Positions 49,427-59,119 of a DNA stretch of 64,000 bases are shown here, piece by piece. The notes beneath the pieces were generated by a model. The model did not search any database. It was given only the letters and a program-made list of their open reading frames with translations, and was not told the DNA's origin. The position numbers and the translations under genes were made by a program. The DNA comes from Methylophilus sp. 14 (GTDB lineage Bacteria; Pseudomonadota; Gammaproteobacteria; Burkholderiales; Methylophilaceae): positions 124,001-188,000 of the forward strand of contig NZ_JADKYS010000004.1 in NCBI RefSeq assembly GCF_015354345.1, written 5' to 3'. Each line of letters opens with the position of its first letter. Position 1 is the first letter of the stretch.

Positions 49427-51799
49427 ATGAGCAAGACCCTGTCACCTGAACTGTTAGAATCAATGCACGCATACTGGCGTGCTGCAAACTACCTTTCAGT
49501 CGGGCAGATATACCTTCAGCGTAACCCGCTACTAAGATCACCGCTCGCATTAGAGCACATAAAACCCCGATTACTGGGGCATTGGGGCACGACACCGGGC
49601 CTCAATATGCTGTACGTCCATTTGAATCGCCTGATCAAAAATAATGATCTCAACATGATCTACATCATCGGTCCAGGGCATGGCGGTCCTGGTATCGTCG
49701 CTAATACTTATCTCGAAGGCTCCTATACTGAACACTTCCCCGCGATAGAACGTAATACGAATGGGATGGAGCGTCTGTTTAGACAGTTTTCATGGCCATC
49801 CGGTATTCCAAGCCATGTTGCACCAGAAACGCCCGGTTCGATACATGAAGGTGGCGAACTGGGCTATTCACTAGCTCATGCATATGGTGCTGCCTTTGAT
49901 AACCCGGATCTAATCGTGAGTTGTGTGATTGGTGATGGGGAGGCCGAAACAGGTGCATTAGCTACTAGCTGGCACTCCAACAAATTCCTCAATCCTGCCA
50001 CGGATGGTGCGGTTCTGCCGATATTACATTTGAACGGGTTCAAGATCGCCAACCCCACGATACTCTCGCGTATCAGTCATGATGAACTACGTGATCTCAT
50101 GCGCGGATATGGTTATGAACCATATTTTGTTGAGGGGGATGAACCGATGTTCGTTCATCAAAAACTCGCAACCACCTTAGATCAGGTACTTATTGAGATT
50201 AAAAATATCCAAACCCAAGCGAGAACAAAACCCAAAGGCGCCCCACTGGAAAGGCCGCGTTGGCCGATGATCGTATTCCGTACTCCCAAAGGGTGGACAG
50301 GGCCTAAGTTCGTCGATCACAAGCCTTCAGAGGGTACATGGAGATCTCATCAGGTACCGATCTCGGACTTCAAGAATCCTGAACATATTGTGTTGCTGGA
50401 GGAGTGGCTTAAAAGCTATAAAGCCGAAGAACTGTTCGATGAGAACGGAAAGTTTCGGGAGGATCTGGCAGCATTAGCTCCTACAGGTCGGCGACGCATG
50501 GGTTCAAATCCTCATGCGAATGGTGGCATTTTGACACAGCCACTTTCCTTGCCATCCTTTGCAGATTATGCGCTCGATATCGGCAAACCAGGTAGTTCAA
50601 AAGGCGAGGCCACAAGGAATCTGGGTAAATACCTTTCTGCAGTACTCAGTCTTAATCAGCTGAAGCAGAACTTTCGTATTTTTGGCCCCGACGAGACAGC
50701 TTCAAATCGATTGGATGGGGTGTTTGAAGTCACAAATAAAAGATGGATGGCTGATACTCAGGAGCAGGACACGAATCTTGATACTGATGGTCGTGTCATG
50801 GAAGTGCTCAGTGAGCATCTATGTCAAGGTTGGCTAGAAGGTTATCTGCTTACAGGTAGACATGGTTTCTTTTCCTGTTATGAAGCCTTTATCCATATCA
50901 TCGACTCCATGTTCAACCAACATGCGAAATGGTTAAAGATCACAAGATCGATTCCATGGCGTAAGCCGATACCTTCTCTGAACTATCTTTTAACCTCACA
51001 TGTATGGCGTCAGGATCACAATGGTTTTTCACATCAGGACCCCGGTTTTATCGATCACGTTGCGAATAAAAGATCAGAAGTAGTCAGGATATATCTTCCG
51101 CCAGATGCGAATACTCTTCTCTCTGTCACCGACCACTGTCTGCGAAGTCAAAATTACATCAATGTCATCGTGGCCGGCAAACAGCCGGAGTGGCAGTGGC
51201 TTAGTATCGACGAGGCCGTGAAGCATTGCACAGCTGGTGCCGGTATCTGGCAATGGGCAAGTAATGATGAAGGCGATCCGGATGTAGTGATGGCATGTGC
51301 TGGCGATGTTCCTACCGTCGAGGCGCTGGCGGCTGTTACCTTGTTGCGCAGTTATGTACCGGACATCCGTATCAGAGTAGTCAATGTCGTAGACCTCATG
51401 GTTCTGCAACCGCGATCTCAACACCCGCATGGTATGGAAGACCATGAGTTCGATGCGATGTTTACTAAGGACAGACCCGTAATCTTTGCCTTTCATGGGT
51501 ACCCCGCATTGATCCACAAACTCACTTACAAGCGCCATAACCACGAGAATATTCATGTGCGTGGTTATATGGAGGAAGGCACGACAACGACACCATTCGA
51601 CATGGTCGTCATCAATAATCTGGATAGATATCAACTAGCATTGGATGCTATCAAACGTATTCCTAGATTCAGTTCTCTGGTCGGAGCAGAGACAGCACGT
51701 TACTGGACTAAGATGGAGCGACATAAACTGTATGTCAGTGAGCATGGTGAAGATATGCCGGAGGTACAAGAGTGGAAATGGGATCCCAAGATGAATTGA
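49427..51799 (+). CDS. xfp: Xylulose-5-phosphate/fructose-6-phosphate phosphoketolase
   Basis: Thiamine diphosphate enzyme splitting xylulose 5-phosphate (or fructose 6-phosphate) with phosphate to acetyl phosphate and glyceraldehyde 3-phosphate (or erythrose 4-phosphate). The 790-residue length is standard. Motifs: [51 protein letters not shown] and the cofactor-binding [20 protein letters not shown]. Further on are [19 protein letters not shown] and [10 protein letters not shown]. The ATG follows GGAGGATTT, a very strong ribosome site. Its last codons overlap the acetate kinase start. Confidence 0.97.
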   Translation: MSKTLSPELLESMHAYWRAANYLSVGQIYLQRNPLLRSPLALEHIKPRLLGHWGTTPGLNMLYVHLNRLIKNNDLNMIYIIGPGHGGPGIVANTYLEGSYTEHFPAIERNTNGMERLFRQFSWPSGIPSHVAPETPGSIHEGGELGYSLAHAYGAAFDNPDLIVSCVIGDGEAETGALATSWHSNKFLNPATDGAVLPILHLNGFKIANPTILSRISHDELRDLMRGYGYEPYFVEGDEPMFVHQKLATTLDQVLIEIKNIQTQARTKPKGAPLERPRWPMIVFRTPKGWTGPKFVDHKPSEGTWRSHQVPISDFKNPEHIVLLEEWLKSYKAEELFDENGKFREDLAALAPTGRRRMGSNPHANGGILTQPLSLPSFADYALDIGKPGSSKGEATRNLGKYLSAVLSLNQLKQNFRIFGPDETASNRLDGVFEVTNKRWMADTQEQDTNLDTDGRVMEVLSEHLCQGWLEGYLLTGRHGFFSCYEAFIHIIDSMFNQHAKWLKITRSIPWRKPIPSLNYLLTSHVWRQDHNGFSHQDPGFIDHVANKRSEVVRIYLPPDANTLLSVTDHCLRSQNYINVIVAGKQPEWQWLSIDEAVKHCTAGAGIWQWASNDEGDPDVVMACAGDVPTVEALAAVTLLRSYVPDIRIRVVNVVDLMVLQPRSQHPHGMEDHEFDAMFTKDRPVIFAFHGYPALIHKLTYKRHNHENIHVRGYMEEGTTTTPFDMVVINNLDRYQLALDAIKRIPRFSSLVGAETARYWTKMERHKLYVSEHGEDMPEVQEWKWDPKMN

Positions 51800-52875
51800 T
51801 CGTCCTCGCACTGAATGTCGGATCCTCCTCACTGAAGTTTGGCGTCTATAAACTTGTTGGATTCCAACTGGAAAAGCTTCATGGGGAAAGCATCCAAGGT
51901 ACGGATACTCAGAGTGCGATCGATCATATATTCAAATCGCTTACAGATAAGGATCTACCAAGCCCCGATGTCATTGGTCACCGGATCGTGCACGGAGGCT
52001 TGCTTATCCGACGGCACTGTCTGATCGACAGTAATATCATCCGACAATTACAGAAGGCCGCAGACTTTGCGCCTTTGCATAATGAGAAGGCGCTGGCGCT
52101 GATACAGGCTGTCATTGATAGATTGCCGACCATTCCTCAGATGGCCTGTCTGGATACGGTGTTTCATGCTGATCTCCCTGATATCAGCCGTAGTCTCCCG
52201 ATTCCCAGTTCATTGCGCAGTGAAGGTATCAAACGATATGGATTCCATGGTTTGTCGTGTGAATCCATTGTTCAGCAATTGGGCAAGGATCTACCACCCA
52301 GAGTGATCGTAGCTCATTTAGGAAATGGCGTCAGTGTGACTGCCATCAAGGATGGTATATCGATTGATACGAGCATGAGTCTTACTCCTAGCGGAGGGGC
52401 CATCATGGGCAGTCGTTCAGGAGATATCGACCCAGGAGTATTACTCTACCTTCTACGAAAGAAGGATCTGAGTACGATCGAGTTGGAATATCTGATAGAC
52501 AAGAGAGCTGGACTACTGGGTATCTCTGGTGTCAGTAGTGACATGCGTGAGTTACATGCTTCTGCGGAGAACAATGAAGATGTATTACTTGCCATACGGA
52601 TGTTTTGTTATTCGGTCGGCAAGCTTATCGCCAGCATGGCCGTTGCTTTGAAGGGTGCGGATCTGCTCGTGTTTACAGGGGGTATCGGAGAGCATGACCC
52701 TGAGGTACGGGAGCGGATCTGTCAGCATCTGGAATGGATGGACATCAGACTGAACCACCGCTTGAATCAGGAAAACAACAGGACGATCAGTGACGATACA
52801 TCATTGATCGCTATTGAGGTCCTGCCCTCAAAAGAAGAAGATCAGATCGCTCGTCATGCTGCAAGGTTATGTTAA
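51778..52875 (+). CDS. ackA: Acetate kinase
   Basis: Converts acetyl phosphate + ADP to acetate + ATP. The ATG at 51778 gives 365 residues, somewhat short of the usual 395-400; a GTG at 51772 is also possible. Motifs: [70 protein letters not shown] and [13 protein letters not shown]. It starts inside the end of xfp, so product is matched to phosphoketolase output and together they make one ATP per acetyl phosphate. Confidence 0.96.
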   Translation: MGSQDELIVLALNVGSSSLKFGVYKLVGFQLEKLHGESIQGTDTQSAIDHIFKSLTDKDLPSPDVIGHRIVHGGLLIRRHCLIDSNIIRQLQKAADFAPLHNEKALALIQAVIDRLPTIPQMACLDTVFHADLPDISRSLPIPSSLRSEGIKRYGFHGLSCESIVQQLGKDLPPRVIVAHLGNGVSVTAIKDGISIDTSMSLTPSGGAIMGSRSGDIDPGVLLYLLRKKDLSTIELEYLIDKRAGLLGISGVSSDMRELHASAENNEDVLLAIRMFCYSVGKLIASMAVALKGADLLVFTGGIGEHDPEVRERICQHLEWMDIRLNHRLNQENNRTISDDTSLIAIEVLPSKEEDQIARHAARLC

Positions 52876-52939
52876 GAATTTAACATTCAGTGAAAGTCCG
52901 CCATCGTAACGAAATAGCTTGATTGAAGAGGAAATCTAC

Positions 52940-55126
52940 ATGAACCATTCTGAACATAGTCAGCACTCCCATCAGATGTCTCATATTGATTCTAAGAGAG
53001 ATGGTGTTCGCGATTCACAACACAAGGAGTCGGGCACCATATATACATGCCCTATGCACTCTGAGGTACGTCAGGATTTTCCTGGGGTTTGCCCAAAATG
53101 CGGCATGACGCTGGAACCTGTGATCCCAGAATTGGAGCAGGAGGACAATACGGAGTTAGTCACATTTTCTCAGCGGTTTTGGTGGACACTGCCGTTGACA
53201 ATGATTGTGACAACGTTAGCTATGTTCGGTCATCAACTTAATTTAATGGATGCTATCACTCAAACATGGATAGAGTTCATTCTTAGCCTGCCCATCGTAT
53301 TGTGGGCTGGTTGGCCATTTTTATATCGTGGTGCCCTATCTATCATTAATCGTAGTCCCAACATGTGGACATTAATCGGATTAGGCACCGCTGCTGCTTT
53401 TATCTACAGTACGATTGCAACGATTATTCCAGAAGTATTCCCTAGCTCCTTCTATTCGATGGGGCGTGTATCGGTTTATTTTGAAGCCGCGTCGGTAATT
53501 ATCTCACTTACGTTATTGGGCCAAATGTTGGAACTTAAGGCGCGCTCTCAAACTTCCGCAGCCATTAAATCATTATTGGGGCTTTCCCCTAAAACCGCGA
53601 AAAAGATAAATGCTGATGGGACAGAACATGAGGTAGATTTGTCTCATGTCCATGTTGGAGATATGTTACGCGTAAGACCCGGTGAGAAAGTGCCTGTAGA
53701 TGGTATGGTACTTTCAGGCAGTAGCTCGATTGACGAATCCATGCTGACTGGTGAGCCTATGCCAATATCCAAGCATGTAGGCGATAAGGTGATTGGCGCC
53801 ACACTGAATACTAGCGGGACTTTGGTTATCCGCTCGGAAAGAGTGGGGGCAGAAACCATGCTCTCGCAGATCGTACAGATGGTTGCACAAGCACAGCGCT
53901 CCAAAGCACCAATGCAGAGGTTAGCTGACATAGTTGCCGGATATTTCGTTGCCATGGTTGTGTGCATCTCGCTAGCGACTTTGCTTGTTTGGGGGCTCTT
54001 AGGGCCCGAGCCAAGCTGGGTTTATGGTCTGATCAATGCTGTTGCAGTTCTGATTATTGCTTGTCCATGTGCGCTCGGTCTTGCTACACCTATGTCTATC
54101 ATGGTGGCTACTGGTCGTGGTGCGACAAGTGGTGTGCTATTCCGAGATGCTGCTGCTATAGAGAATATGCGCAAAGTCACAACTCTAATAGTAGATAAGA
54201 CTGGCACCCTGACTGAAGGGAAACCTCGCTTTAACTTAGCACTACCCATAGATGGCTACAGTGCAGAGAAGGTTCTGCTCTATGCGGCAAGTTTGGATCA
54301 AGGTAGTGAGCATCCATTGGCAGATGCTATCGTTGCTGAGGCTAGACGACAGTCACTTACCTTACTAACTCTAGAAGATTTTGAGTCAGGCTCAGGCATT
54401 GGTGTGAAGGGAAAGATTAATGGCCAATCCGTCGCATTAGGTAATACTGCATTAATGCAAATGCTTGGCGTAGAAACATCTGCCCTAACAAGTAATTCAG
54501 AAGCATTGAGACTAGAGGGTGCAAGTGTGATGTATCTCGCTATTGATCTACAACTTGCAGGACTCATTGCCGTTTCTGATCCTATTAAACCCAGCACAGT
54601 CGAGGCTCTTACTGCGCTTAAGAAATCTGGTATTCGTGTCGTGATGGCTACTGGTGATGGAATCACTACAGCCAAATCAGTTGCGAATAAACTGGGCATT
54701 AAGGAGTTTTATGGTGAAGTGAGACCTGAAGACAAATTGAAACTTGTCACTAGTCTTCAGCTAGAGGGGCAGGTGGTTGCGATGGCAGGAGATGGTATCA
54801 ATGATGCTCCGGCACTTGCCAAAGCAGATGTAGGCATTGCCATGGGTACTGGAACGGATGTCGCCATGAATAGCGCCCAGATCACTTTGGTAAAAGGTGA
54901 TTTGAGAGGCATTAATGAGGCCAGATCTTTATCCGAAAGCACAATCAATAATATGAAACAAAATCTTCTTTTTGCTTTTCTCTATAATGCACTTGGAGTT
55001 CCTCTTGCAGCAGGGTTGCTCTACCCATTTACGGGTTGGTTGCTTTCGCCAATGATAGCTGCATTGGCAATGAGCCTTAGCTCTGCTTCCGTGATTGCCA
55101 ATGCATTGAGGTTAAAACAATTTTGA
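52940..55126 (+). CDS. Heavy-metal (copper-type) P1B ATPase
   Basis: Metal-exporting inner-membrane ATPase, 728 residues from the ATG at 52940 behind AAGAGGAAATC. The N-terminus is His-rich ([15 protein letters not shown]), then has a heavy-metal-binding YHS-like module [21 protein letters not shown] in place of the usual ferredoxin-like CxxC domain. Core motifs are TGEPMP, the membrane metal site [10 protein letters not shown] (copper/silver class), the phosphorylated [17 protein letters not shown] and [17 protein letters not shown]. About eight membrane spans. It lies 64 bases after ackA and may be transcribed with it. This group is often annotated CopA or SilP; the metal is inferred. Confidence 0.92.
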   Translation: MNHSEHSQHSHQMSHIDSKRDGVRDSQHKESGTIYTCPMHSEVRQDFPGVCPKCGMTLEPVIPELEQEDNTELVTFSQRFWWTLPLTMIVTTLAMFGHQLNLMDAITQTWIEFILSLPIVLWAGWPFLYRGALSIINRSPNMWTLIGLGTAAAFIYSTIATIIPEVFPSSFYSMGRVSVYFEAASVIISLTLLGQMLELKARSQTSAAIKSLLGLSPKTAKKINADGTEHEVDLSHVHVGDMLRVRPGEKVPVDGMVLSGSSSIDESMLTGEPMPISKHVGDKVIGATLNTSGTLVIRSERVGAETMLSQIVQMVAQAQRSKAPMQRLADIVAGYFVAMVVCISLATLLVWGLLGPEPSWVYGLINAVAVLIIACPCALGLATPMSIMVATGRGATSGVLFRDAAAIENMRKVTTLIVDKTGTLTEGKPRFNLALPIDGYSAEKVLLYAASLDQGSEHPLADAIVAEARRQSLTLLTLEDFESGSGIGVKGKINGQSVALGNTALMQMLGVETSALTSNSEALRLEGASVMYLAIDLQLAGLIAVSDPIKPSTVEALTALKKSGIRVVMATGDGITTAKSVANKLGIKEFYGEVRPEDKLKLVTSLQLEGQVVAMAGDGINDAPALAKADVGIAMGTGTDVAMNSAQITLVKGDLRGINEARSLSESTINNMKQNLLFAFLYNALGVPLAAGLLYPFTGWLLSPMIAALAMSLSSASVIANALRLKQF

Positions 55127-55429
55127 TCTTTTCATACAAGGTTAAAAGTAATATCGAAGGATCTCATCAGGACTTATAGTGTCCTTCACTTTATGAAAAA
55201 TCTCCGTCAAATTTGATGGTTTTAACATGCAAAGTGGTATCGAGGTCGGCAATTATTTAAACTTCTCTGAATAGAATTGTTTAAGAGATAGCTATATAAT
55301 AAATCAAGGTCACAATCTTTTCGTCCCGCACCCGGTCAGCAGAGTCGGTAAATGCCGTGTAAAGTTGTGGCCTTTATTACGTCTTGAGTTTATTAGCGGG
55401 ATTTCCTGAATCAAATTAAGCACTATTAG
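55127..55429. other. Intergenic stretch after the metal ATPase
   Basis: No gene or RNA recognised. A short AGGAC/GTCCT inverted repeat lies at about 55168-55185 without a T-tract. A GC-richer patch at 55323-55375 was checked for a tRNA and does not fold as one. Confidence 0.4.
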
Positions 55430-55846
55430 TTACAGAAAATAGTGCTCACATACACCTGTGTACAAAGCATCTACATTGATAAAGATGAAATCTTTAGTAG
55501 GTGTTTTCTCATACTCTTTGATTACTAATACGAAGATATTTACCCCACCAGTTGCCATCGGCTCGGTTGTGATGACTTTGAATGCATCATCTCGACTGCC
55601 TGGGTCTACAACGTTGGGTTGATTAGTGAAAGCATTCTTAAGGGCGCCGTCCATGATGCCCGTTGTGCGCTGCACGGTAAATTTCTGACCCACATGCAGA
55701 TCGCCAGCAAACTCTTGATCAGACCGTTTTAACTGAAAGGCAGATGGTTCTTTCTCTATCGTGCAGACATAATCTGCAGATCGACCATATGCCACAGAAG
55801 AAACTAAAAATATTACAAACCCAACACCTGCCCAGACATTTTTCAT
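55430..55846 (-). CDS. Hypothetical exported protein
   Basis: Not recognised. The start MKNVWAGVGFVIFLVSSVAYG at 55846 gives a signal peptide with likely cleavage near AYGRS; the ATG at 55873 adds nine residues. The mature part, about 115 residues, has a single Cys pair (YVCTIEKE near the start, GVCEHYFL at the end) that could form a disulfide. It also has a beta-rich pattern including VGQKFTVQRTTGIMDGAL and VNIFVLVIKEYEK. It stands alone at the right end of the island, with AT-rich flanks. Confidence 0.6.
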   Translation of the reverse strand: MKNVWAGVGFVIFLVSSVAYGRSADYVCTIEKEPSAFQLKRSDQEFAGDLHVGQKFTVQRTTGIMDGALKNAFTNQPNVVDPGSRDDAFKVITTEPMATGGVNIFVLVIKEYEKTPTKDFIFINVDALYTGVCEHYFL

Positions 55847-55920
55847 AATGGCCTCCATCTCAGGTTGAAGCATGTAGATATTAAATTTAGGTTAACACTC
55901 CAATTGATAAGGCTTAAGTA

Positions 55921-56061
55921 CCACGATCCAACTATATTACCTTTTGAGTAATTTGATTTAAGCCAGTTATTGCTATCTACGATCTAACTTTATTTTTTAC
56001 TAGTAAATTTCGAGCACGAAGAATCAAAGACTTACGGAAGTTTCACGATTCAACTTTATTA
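55921..56061 (+). repeat. Three imperfect direct repeats at the right island edge
   Basis: CACGATCCAACTATATTA (55922), TACGATCTAACTTTATTT (55978) and CACGATTCAACTTTATTA (56044) share ACGAT-YY-AACT-W-TATT with starts 56 and 66 bases apart. They are in AT-rich DNA just before host-like sequence resumes. Role unknown. Confidence 0.5.
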
Positions 56062-56072
56062 CCATTACACAA

Positions 56073-56161
56073 GAGGCACACCGCGTCGCGGTGTGCCTCC
56101 TATGTAGTTTGATGTCGTGGGCAGTGCCAGCATATGCCCACAACATCAAATTGAGGAGGCA
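56073..56161 (+). promoter_or_regulatory. Structured leader able to mask the ribosome site of the livF-like gene
   Basis: Hairpin A is a perfect 13-base stem GAGGCACACCGCG (56073-56085) with CGCGGTGTGCCTC (56087-56099). Hairpin B is TTTGATGTCGTGGGCA (56108-56123) with TGCCCACAACATCAAA (56135-56150), one mismatch. The end of hairpin A plus two bases, TGCCTCCT (56094-56101), is exactly complementary to AGGAGGCA (56154-56161), the Shine-Dalgarno of the next gene. Pairing there would enclose hairpin B. Folding A frees the ribosome site; the alternative hides it. No known riboswitch class was recognised, and hairpin A lacks a T-tract. Confidence 0.5.
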
Positions 56162-56164
56162 GCG

Positions 56165-56950
56165 ATGTCGCAAGCACAACAACGAGATTCGATACAGGCC
56201 GCGCAGGCGAGCGAGCCGCTATTGCAATTAGACGATATTGAAGTGATCTATGAAAAGGTCATTTTTGCTATCAAGCATATATCACTGCAAGTCGGGCCGC
56301 AGTCTATCGTGGCGTTACTCGGCGCCAATGGGGCGGGCAAAAGCACCATTTTAAAAGCAATTTCTGGCCTGGCACCGGCGCAACGCGGTGAAGTCGTACA
56401 AGGGCGGATTACATATGCCGGGCAGGATATTACGCGGGCCACGCCTGGCCAGTTGGTCGCACAAGGCCTGGTGCAGGTGCTGGAGGGCCGGCATTGTTTC
56501 GGCCATTTAACTGTAGAAGAAAACCTGCTCACCGGCGCGTTTATCCGCCGCCCGTCCAGCAAGGCCCTGGCCCACAGTCTGGAGAAGGTGTATGTCTTTT
56601 TTCCACGGCTTAAATTGCTACGCAAAAACTTTGCAGGCTACACCTCAGGCGGTGAGCAGCAAATGGTCGCCATCGGCCGCGCCTTAATGGCTGATCCTCA
56701 ACTGATTTTGCTCGATGAGCCTTCCATGGGCCTGGCGCCGCAGATTGTGGAAGAAATTTTTGAAATTGTGCATCAGCTACAACAAACACAGGGCCTGAGT
56801 TTTTTGCTGGCTGAACAGAATGCCACTGTCGCTTTGCGCTACGCCAACTTCGCCTATGTGCTCGAAAGCGGGCATATCACCCACCACGGCGACGCTCGCA
56901 CCATTGCCAGCAGCCACGCCTTGAGCGATGCTTATTTGGGTGGCCGTTAA
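56165..56950 (+). CDS. LivF-family ABC transporter ATP-binding protein
   Basis: ATPase of the branched-chain amino acid/amide/urea uptake class. The ATG at 56165 follows GAGGAGGCAGCG; the frame from 56117 runs through the leader hairpins and is rejected. In 261 residues: Walker A LLGANGAGKSTILKAIS, Q-loop, LivF-type LVQVLEGRHCFGHLTVEENL, signature TSGGEQQMVAIGRALMADP and Walker B LILLDEPSMGLAPQIVEEIF. The partner ATPase, permeases and binding protein usual in such operons are absent on either side. It is therefore an orphan here and may serve a transporter encoded elsewhere, or be the stub of a disrupted operon. Confidence 0.88.
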   Translation: MSQAQQRDSIQAAQASEPLLQLDDIEVIYEKVIFAIKHISLQVGPQSIVALLGANGAGKSTILKAISGLAPAQRGEVVQGRITYAGQDITRATPGQLVAQGLVQVLEGRHCFGHLTVEENLLTGAFIRRPSSKALAHSLEKVYVFFPRLKLLRKNFAGYTSGGEQQMVAIGRALMADPQLILLDEPSMGLAPQIVEEIFEIVHQLQQTQGLSFLLAEQNATVALRYANFAYVLESGHITHHGDARTIASSHALSDAYLGGR

Positions 56951-57048
56951 TGCATGACCCATTCAGGTAGTTACAATTTAGCAATAAATTCTGTAACATA
57001 TTTGTTGCAATTATATAAAACTAACTGTAAACACTTTGGGAGCTTGCG

Positions 57049-57615
57049 ATGCTAAAACAACTTGCTGGTGCTTTTTCATTTATTGCAATCACGTCCTTCA
57101 TGACGCCGGTGGCCATGGCTTATGACTTTGATGGTAGCGCATTGAGTAGTCCGGACTCTGTGGACTATTCATTTAATGCTGCTGCGACGGCTGCAACCGT
57201 TTCATTTGACCTGTTTGGCTACAACACGCTGGATGGGTTTCCAGATAATAATTATGAAGATTACTTCACCCTGTCAGTGAATGGCAGCGCCGTGTTTTCT
57301 GCCAGCTTTAATTTGGGAGGTGATGGTGGCGCGATTACCGTGACACAAGGTGATTCGAGTTACGTTTCGAATTATGTGTATAACGGTTTTAATAATGGTG
57401 GCTCGCTGACTATTACCTTGCCTGTGACATTGGTATTAGGTAGCAACAACCTGACTTTCAGCTACGCCAGTGCCATTCCGCAAGGCTTGGGCGATGAGGG
57501 TTGGGGTGTTAAAAACCTGTCCGTGACCACTGTACCTGAGCCGGAGTCGTATGGCTTGTTGATGGCTGGTTTAGGCCTGGTTGGATTTGCCGCCAGAAGA
57601 AAAACCAGCAAATAA
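57049..57615 (+). CDS. PEP-CTERM sorting-domain protein
   Basis: Secreted or surface protein of unknown role, 188 residues. A signal peptide ends near VAMAYDFDG. The middle is Ser/Asn/Gly-rich and beta-type, with no Cys. The C-terminus VPEPESYGLLMAGLGLVGFAARRK is a textbook PEP-CTERM tail: Pro-Glu-Pro, one hydrophobic helix, then a basic cluster. It is recognised by an exosortase (EpsH/XrtA type), usually together with exopolysaccharide genes; neither is in the window. A bidirectional terminator follows. Confidence 0.88.
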   Translation: MLKQLAGAFSFIAITSFMTPVAMAYDFDGSALSSPDSVDYSFNAAATAATVSFDLFGYNTLDGFPDNNYEDYFTLSVNGSAVFSASFNLGGDGGAITVTQGDSSYVSNYVYNGFNNGGSLTITLPVTLVLGSNNLTFSYASAIPQGLGDEGWGVKNLSVTTVPEPESYGLLMAGLGLVGFAARRKTSK

Positions 57616-57627
57616 GCTAGATTTATC

Positions 57628-57668
57628 AGCAATAAAAAAACGGCCTGTATGGCCGTTTTTTTATTGCT
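57628..57668. terminator. Bidirectional terminator between the PEP-CTERM gene and the porin
   Basis: Perfect 18-base inverted repeat around TGTAT: AGCAATAAAAAAACGGCC and GGCCGTTTTTTTATTGCT. It supplies a GC stem and T-tract for both converging genes. Confidence 0.95.
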
Positions 57669-57676
57669 ATATTCCC

Positions 57677-58780
57677 TTAGAAAAAGTGCGCCACATGGAA
57701 AATCGCTTTAATGCCGTCAATATCAGGCAAATTGTTGCGATTTTCTCTAAAGTAGAACACATCAATACGTTTGTTGCTGTCGCCGTCAATTAAATAGCCT
57801 ACGCCGACATCAATGCGTTTGCGGTCTAAGCCGGTAGTGTCATTGTTAAATTCCTGGTAAATCACTTTAGGCTGGAATTTGCCGATGCCTACTTTGTCGG
57901 CAAAGGTGTAACTGCCGTTGACGAAAAAGCCTTTGGCTTCCGGCAACACGGTGTCGCCGGTGTTGTCATTGTCGTAGTTGTAATAAGATGCTTCAGCCCC
58001 CAGCACCGCGCCGTTGCTCAGTGGTTTTTCCAGACGTGCATCCAGGTTCCAGTATTTGGAATCGCCTTTATTCAAAATAGTACCGGTGCCATCTTTCTGG
58101 TAGCGATAAGAGCCGCCGACCGACAAAATAGATTTTTTGCCATCGTAGCTGGATAAGTTGTAAAAGCCTGGCTCGGTATCCCAAAAGTTGTATTGCAAGC
58201 GGGTGGCGTAAGACAGATTATCGGCCTGGTTGGAGCCGCCCTGGCGACCATTGGTGGCTGATAAGTAGTATTTAAACGCACTGCTGCTATCGGCCCCAAA
58301 AAAGACGGCGCCGTTGTCACGGCCAGCAAACTGGTAAGAGCCTTGCTCGGCAATCGGGAAGTCAAAGGTGGTTGAATACAGCGGCGCGGCAGCAGAGGCG
58401 CGGCTGGCGGCGGGCAAGAAGCGGCCTATCCAAACGTTGGCGTAGTTGTTGAGTTCAAGCCCTAAGTGACCATCTAGCAACTCTACTTTGTCGTCTGCGG
58501 TATTACGCGCAAAGTTAAATTCAAATGAGACGTTTTCGTGCAGTTTACCGTTGGTATACAAACGCGCTTCTTCAACTTCAAAATCATTCGAGCGGTCTTT
58601 GCCATTGGGCGCGGCGTCTTTGATTGAGCTGAAACTAATGCGGGAAGCAATGCCAATGTTAATAAACTGGTTATCGTTGCGCTGTATGGTGGCTTCGGCA
58701 AAGGCCTGGCTGCTGAGCAGCGCCAGGCTGGTTAATAAAGAAATACGATGCAGGCTGTGCGGGGTAGATTTGTTTTTCAT
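57677..58780 (-). CDS. Phosphate-selective porin O/P-type outer-membrane porin
   Basis: Beta-barrel porin, 367 residues. A signal peptide runs to about residue 28 (LLTSLALLSSQAFAEA). The mature protein has the OprO/OprP-like pattern EVEEARLYTNGKLHENVSFEFNF, then DGHLGLELNNYANVWIGRFLPAAS, and ends IFHVAHFF with a terminal Phe. Substrate class (phosphate, pyrophosphate or general anions) is by family resemblance only. Downstream of it is the shared bidirectional terminator; upstream lies the divergent secretion operon. Confidence 0.85.
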   Translation of the reverse strand: MKNKSTPHSLHRISLLTSLALLSSQAFAEATIQRNDNQFINIGIASRISFSSIKDAAPNGKDRSNDFEVEEARLYTNGKLHENVSFEFNFARNTADDKVELLDGHLGLELNNYANVWIGRFLPAASRASAAAPLYSTTFDFPIAEQGSYQFAGRDNGAVFFGADSSSAFKYYLSATNGRQGGSNQADNLSYATRLQYNFWDTEPGFYNLSSYDGKKSILSVGGSYRYQKDGTGTILNKGDSKYWNLDARLEKPLSNGAVLGAEASYYNYDNDNTGDTVLPEAKGFFVNGSYTFADKVGIGKFQPKVIYQEFNNDTTGLDRKRIDVGVGYLIDGDSNKRIDVFYFRENRNNLPDIDGIKAIFHVAHFF

Positions 58781-59021
58781 GTATTCACTCTGTAATTAGT
58801 AATGGATATCAGTCGTCCTCATCGCGCGCAGGCGTGATGAGGTCACGTTCCAAGCTGTCTTATTGCAGAATGTGTGCCACAAAAATAAGTGATATAAATC
58901 AATGTGTTGGATAAATTTTCACATAGGTCCCATGCTGGCTTATCCGCAGGGTGCTGGTCGCCTGCCTTGCAATCAGCATGTGCGCTGTCAGGCGTTTGAT
59001 AGTTATATTTATTAACATAAA
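58781..59021. other. Divergent intergenic region upstream of porin and secretion operon
   Basis: No gene found; frames here are short and lack ribosome sites. In particular I found no double-glycine leader peptide frame that could be the substrate of the secretion system. The right end contains the promoter listed at 59022. Confidence 0.5.
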
Positions 59022-59051
59022 TTGACATTTAATTTGCCGGCCCTCTATAAT
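59022..59051 (+). promoter_or_regulatory. Near-consensus sigma-70 promoter of the type I secretion operon
   Basis: TTGACA (59022-59027) and TATAAT (59046-59051), both perfect hexamers, with an 18-base spacer. A GCCGG/CCGGC inverted repeat overlaps the spacer and start region and might hold a regulator. Confidence 0.8.
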
Positions 59052-59119
59052 CTGCCGGTTTGTTAATAAAAATTATCTAAAATTACCGGGTGTAATCGCC
59101 GTCACTGGTGTCTATTGTC

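Larger units (their letters stand above)
34850..56070. mobile_element. Putative genomic island
   Basis: Between the ssb terminator and about 56.07 kb, base composition and codon choice change (more AT-rich, many GAT/ATC and GGA-type codons) and return to the host type at the livF-like gene. Contents are two divergent operons for efflux, nucleotide breakdown, phosphoketolase/acetate kinase and a metal ATPase. Gene remnants mark the left edge. No integrase, tRNA target or insertion sequence is visible, so the boundaries and transfer mechanism are inferred and no attachment repeats were identified. Confidence 0.55.

Noticed and set aside
51074-51634. 186-codon antisense frame
   Set aside because: Opposite phosphoketolase, shadow of its codon use.
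55323-55375. GC-richer patch in the AT-rich gap that looked like a possible tRNA or att site
   Set aside because: No cloverleaf arms or anticodon loop could be drawn, and no matching repeat was seen at the left edge.
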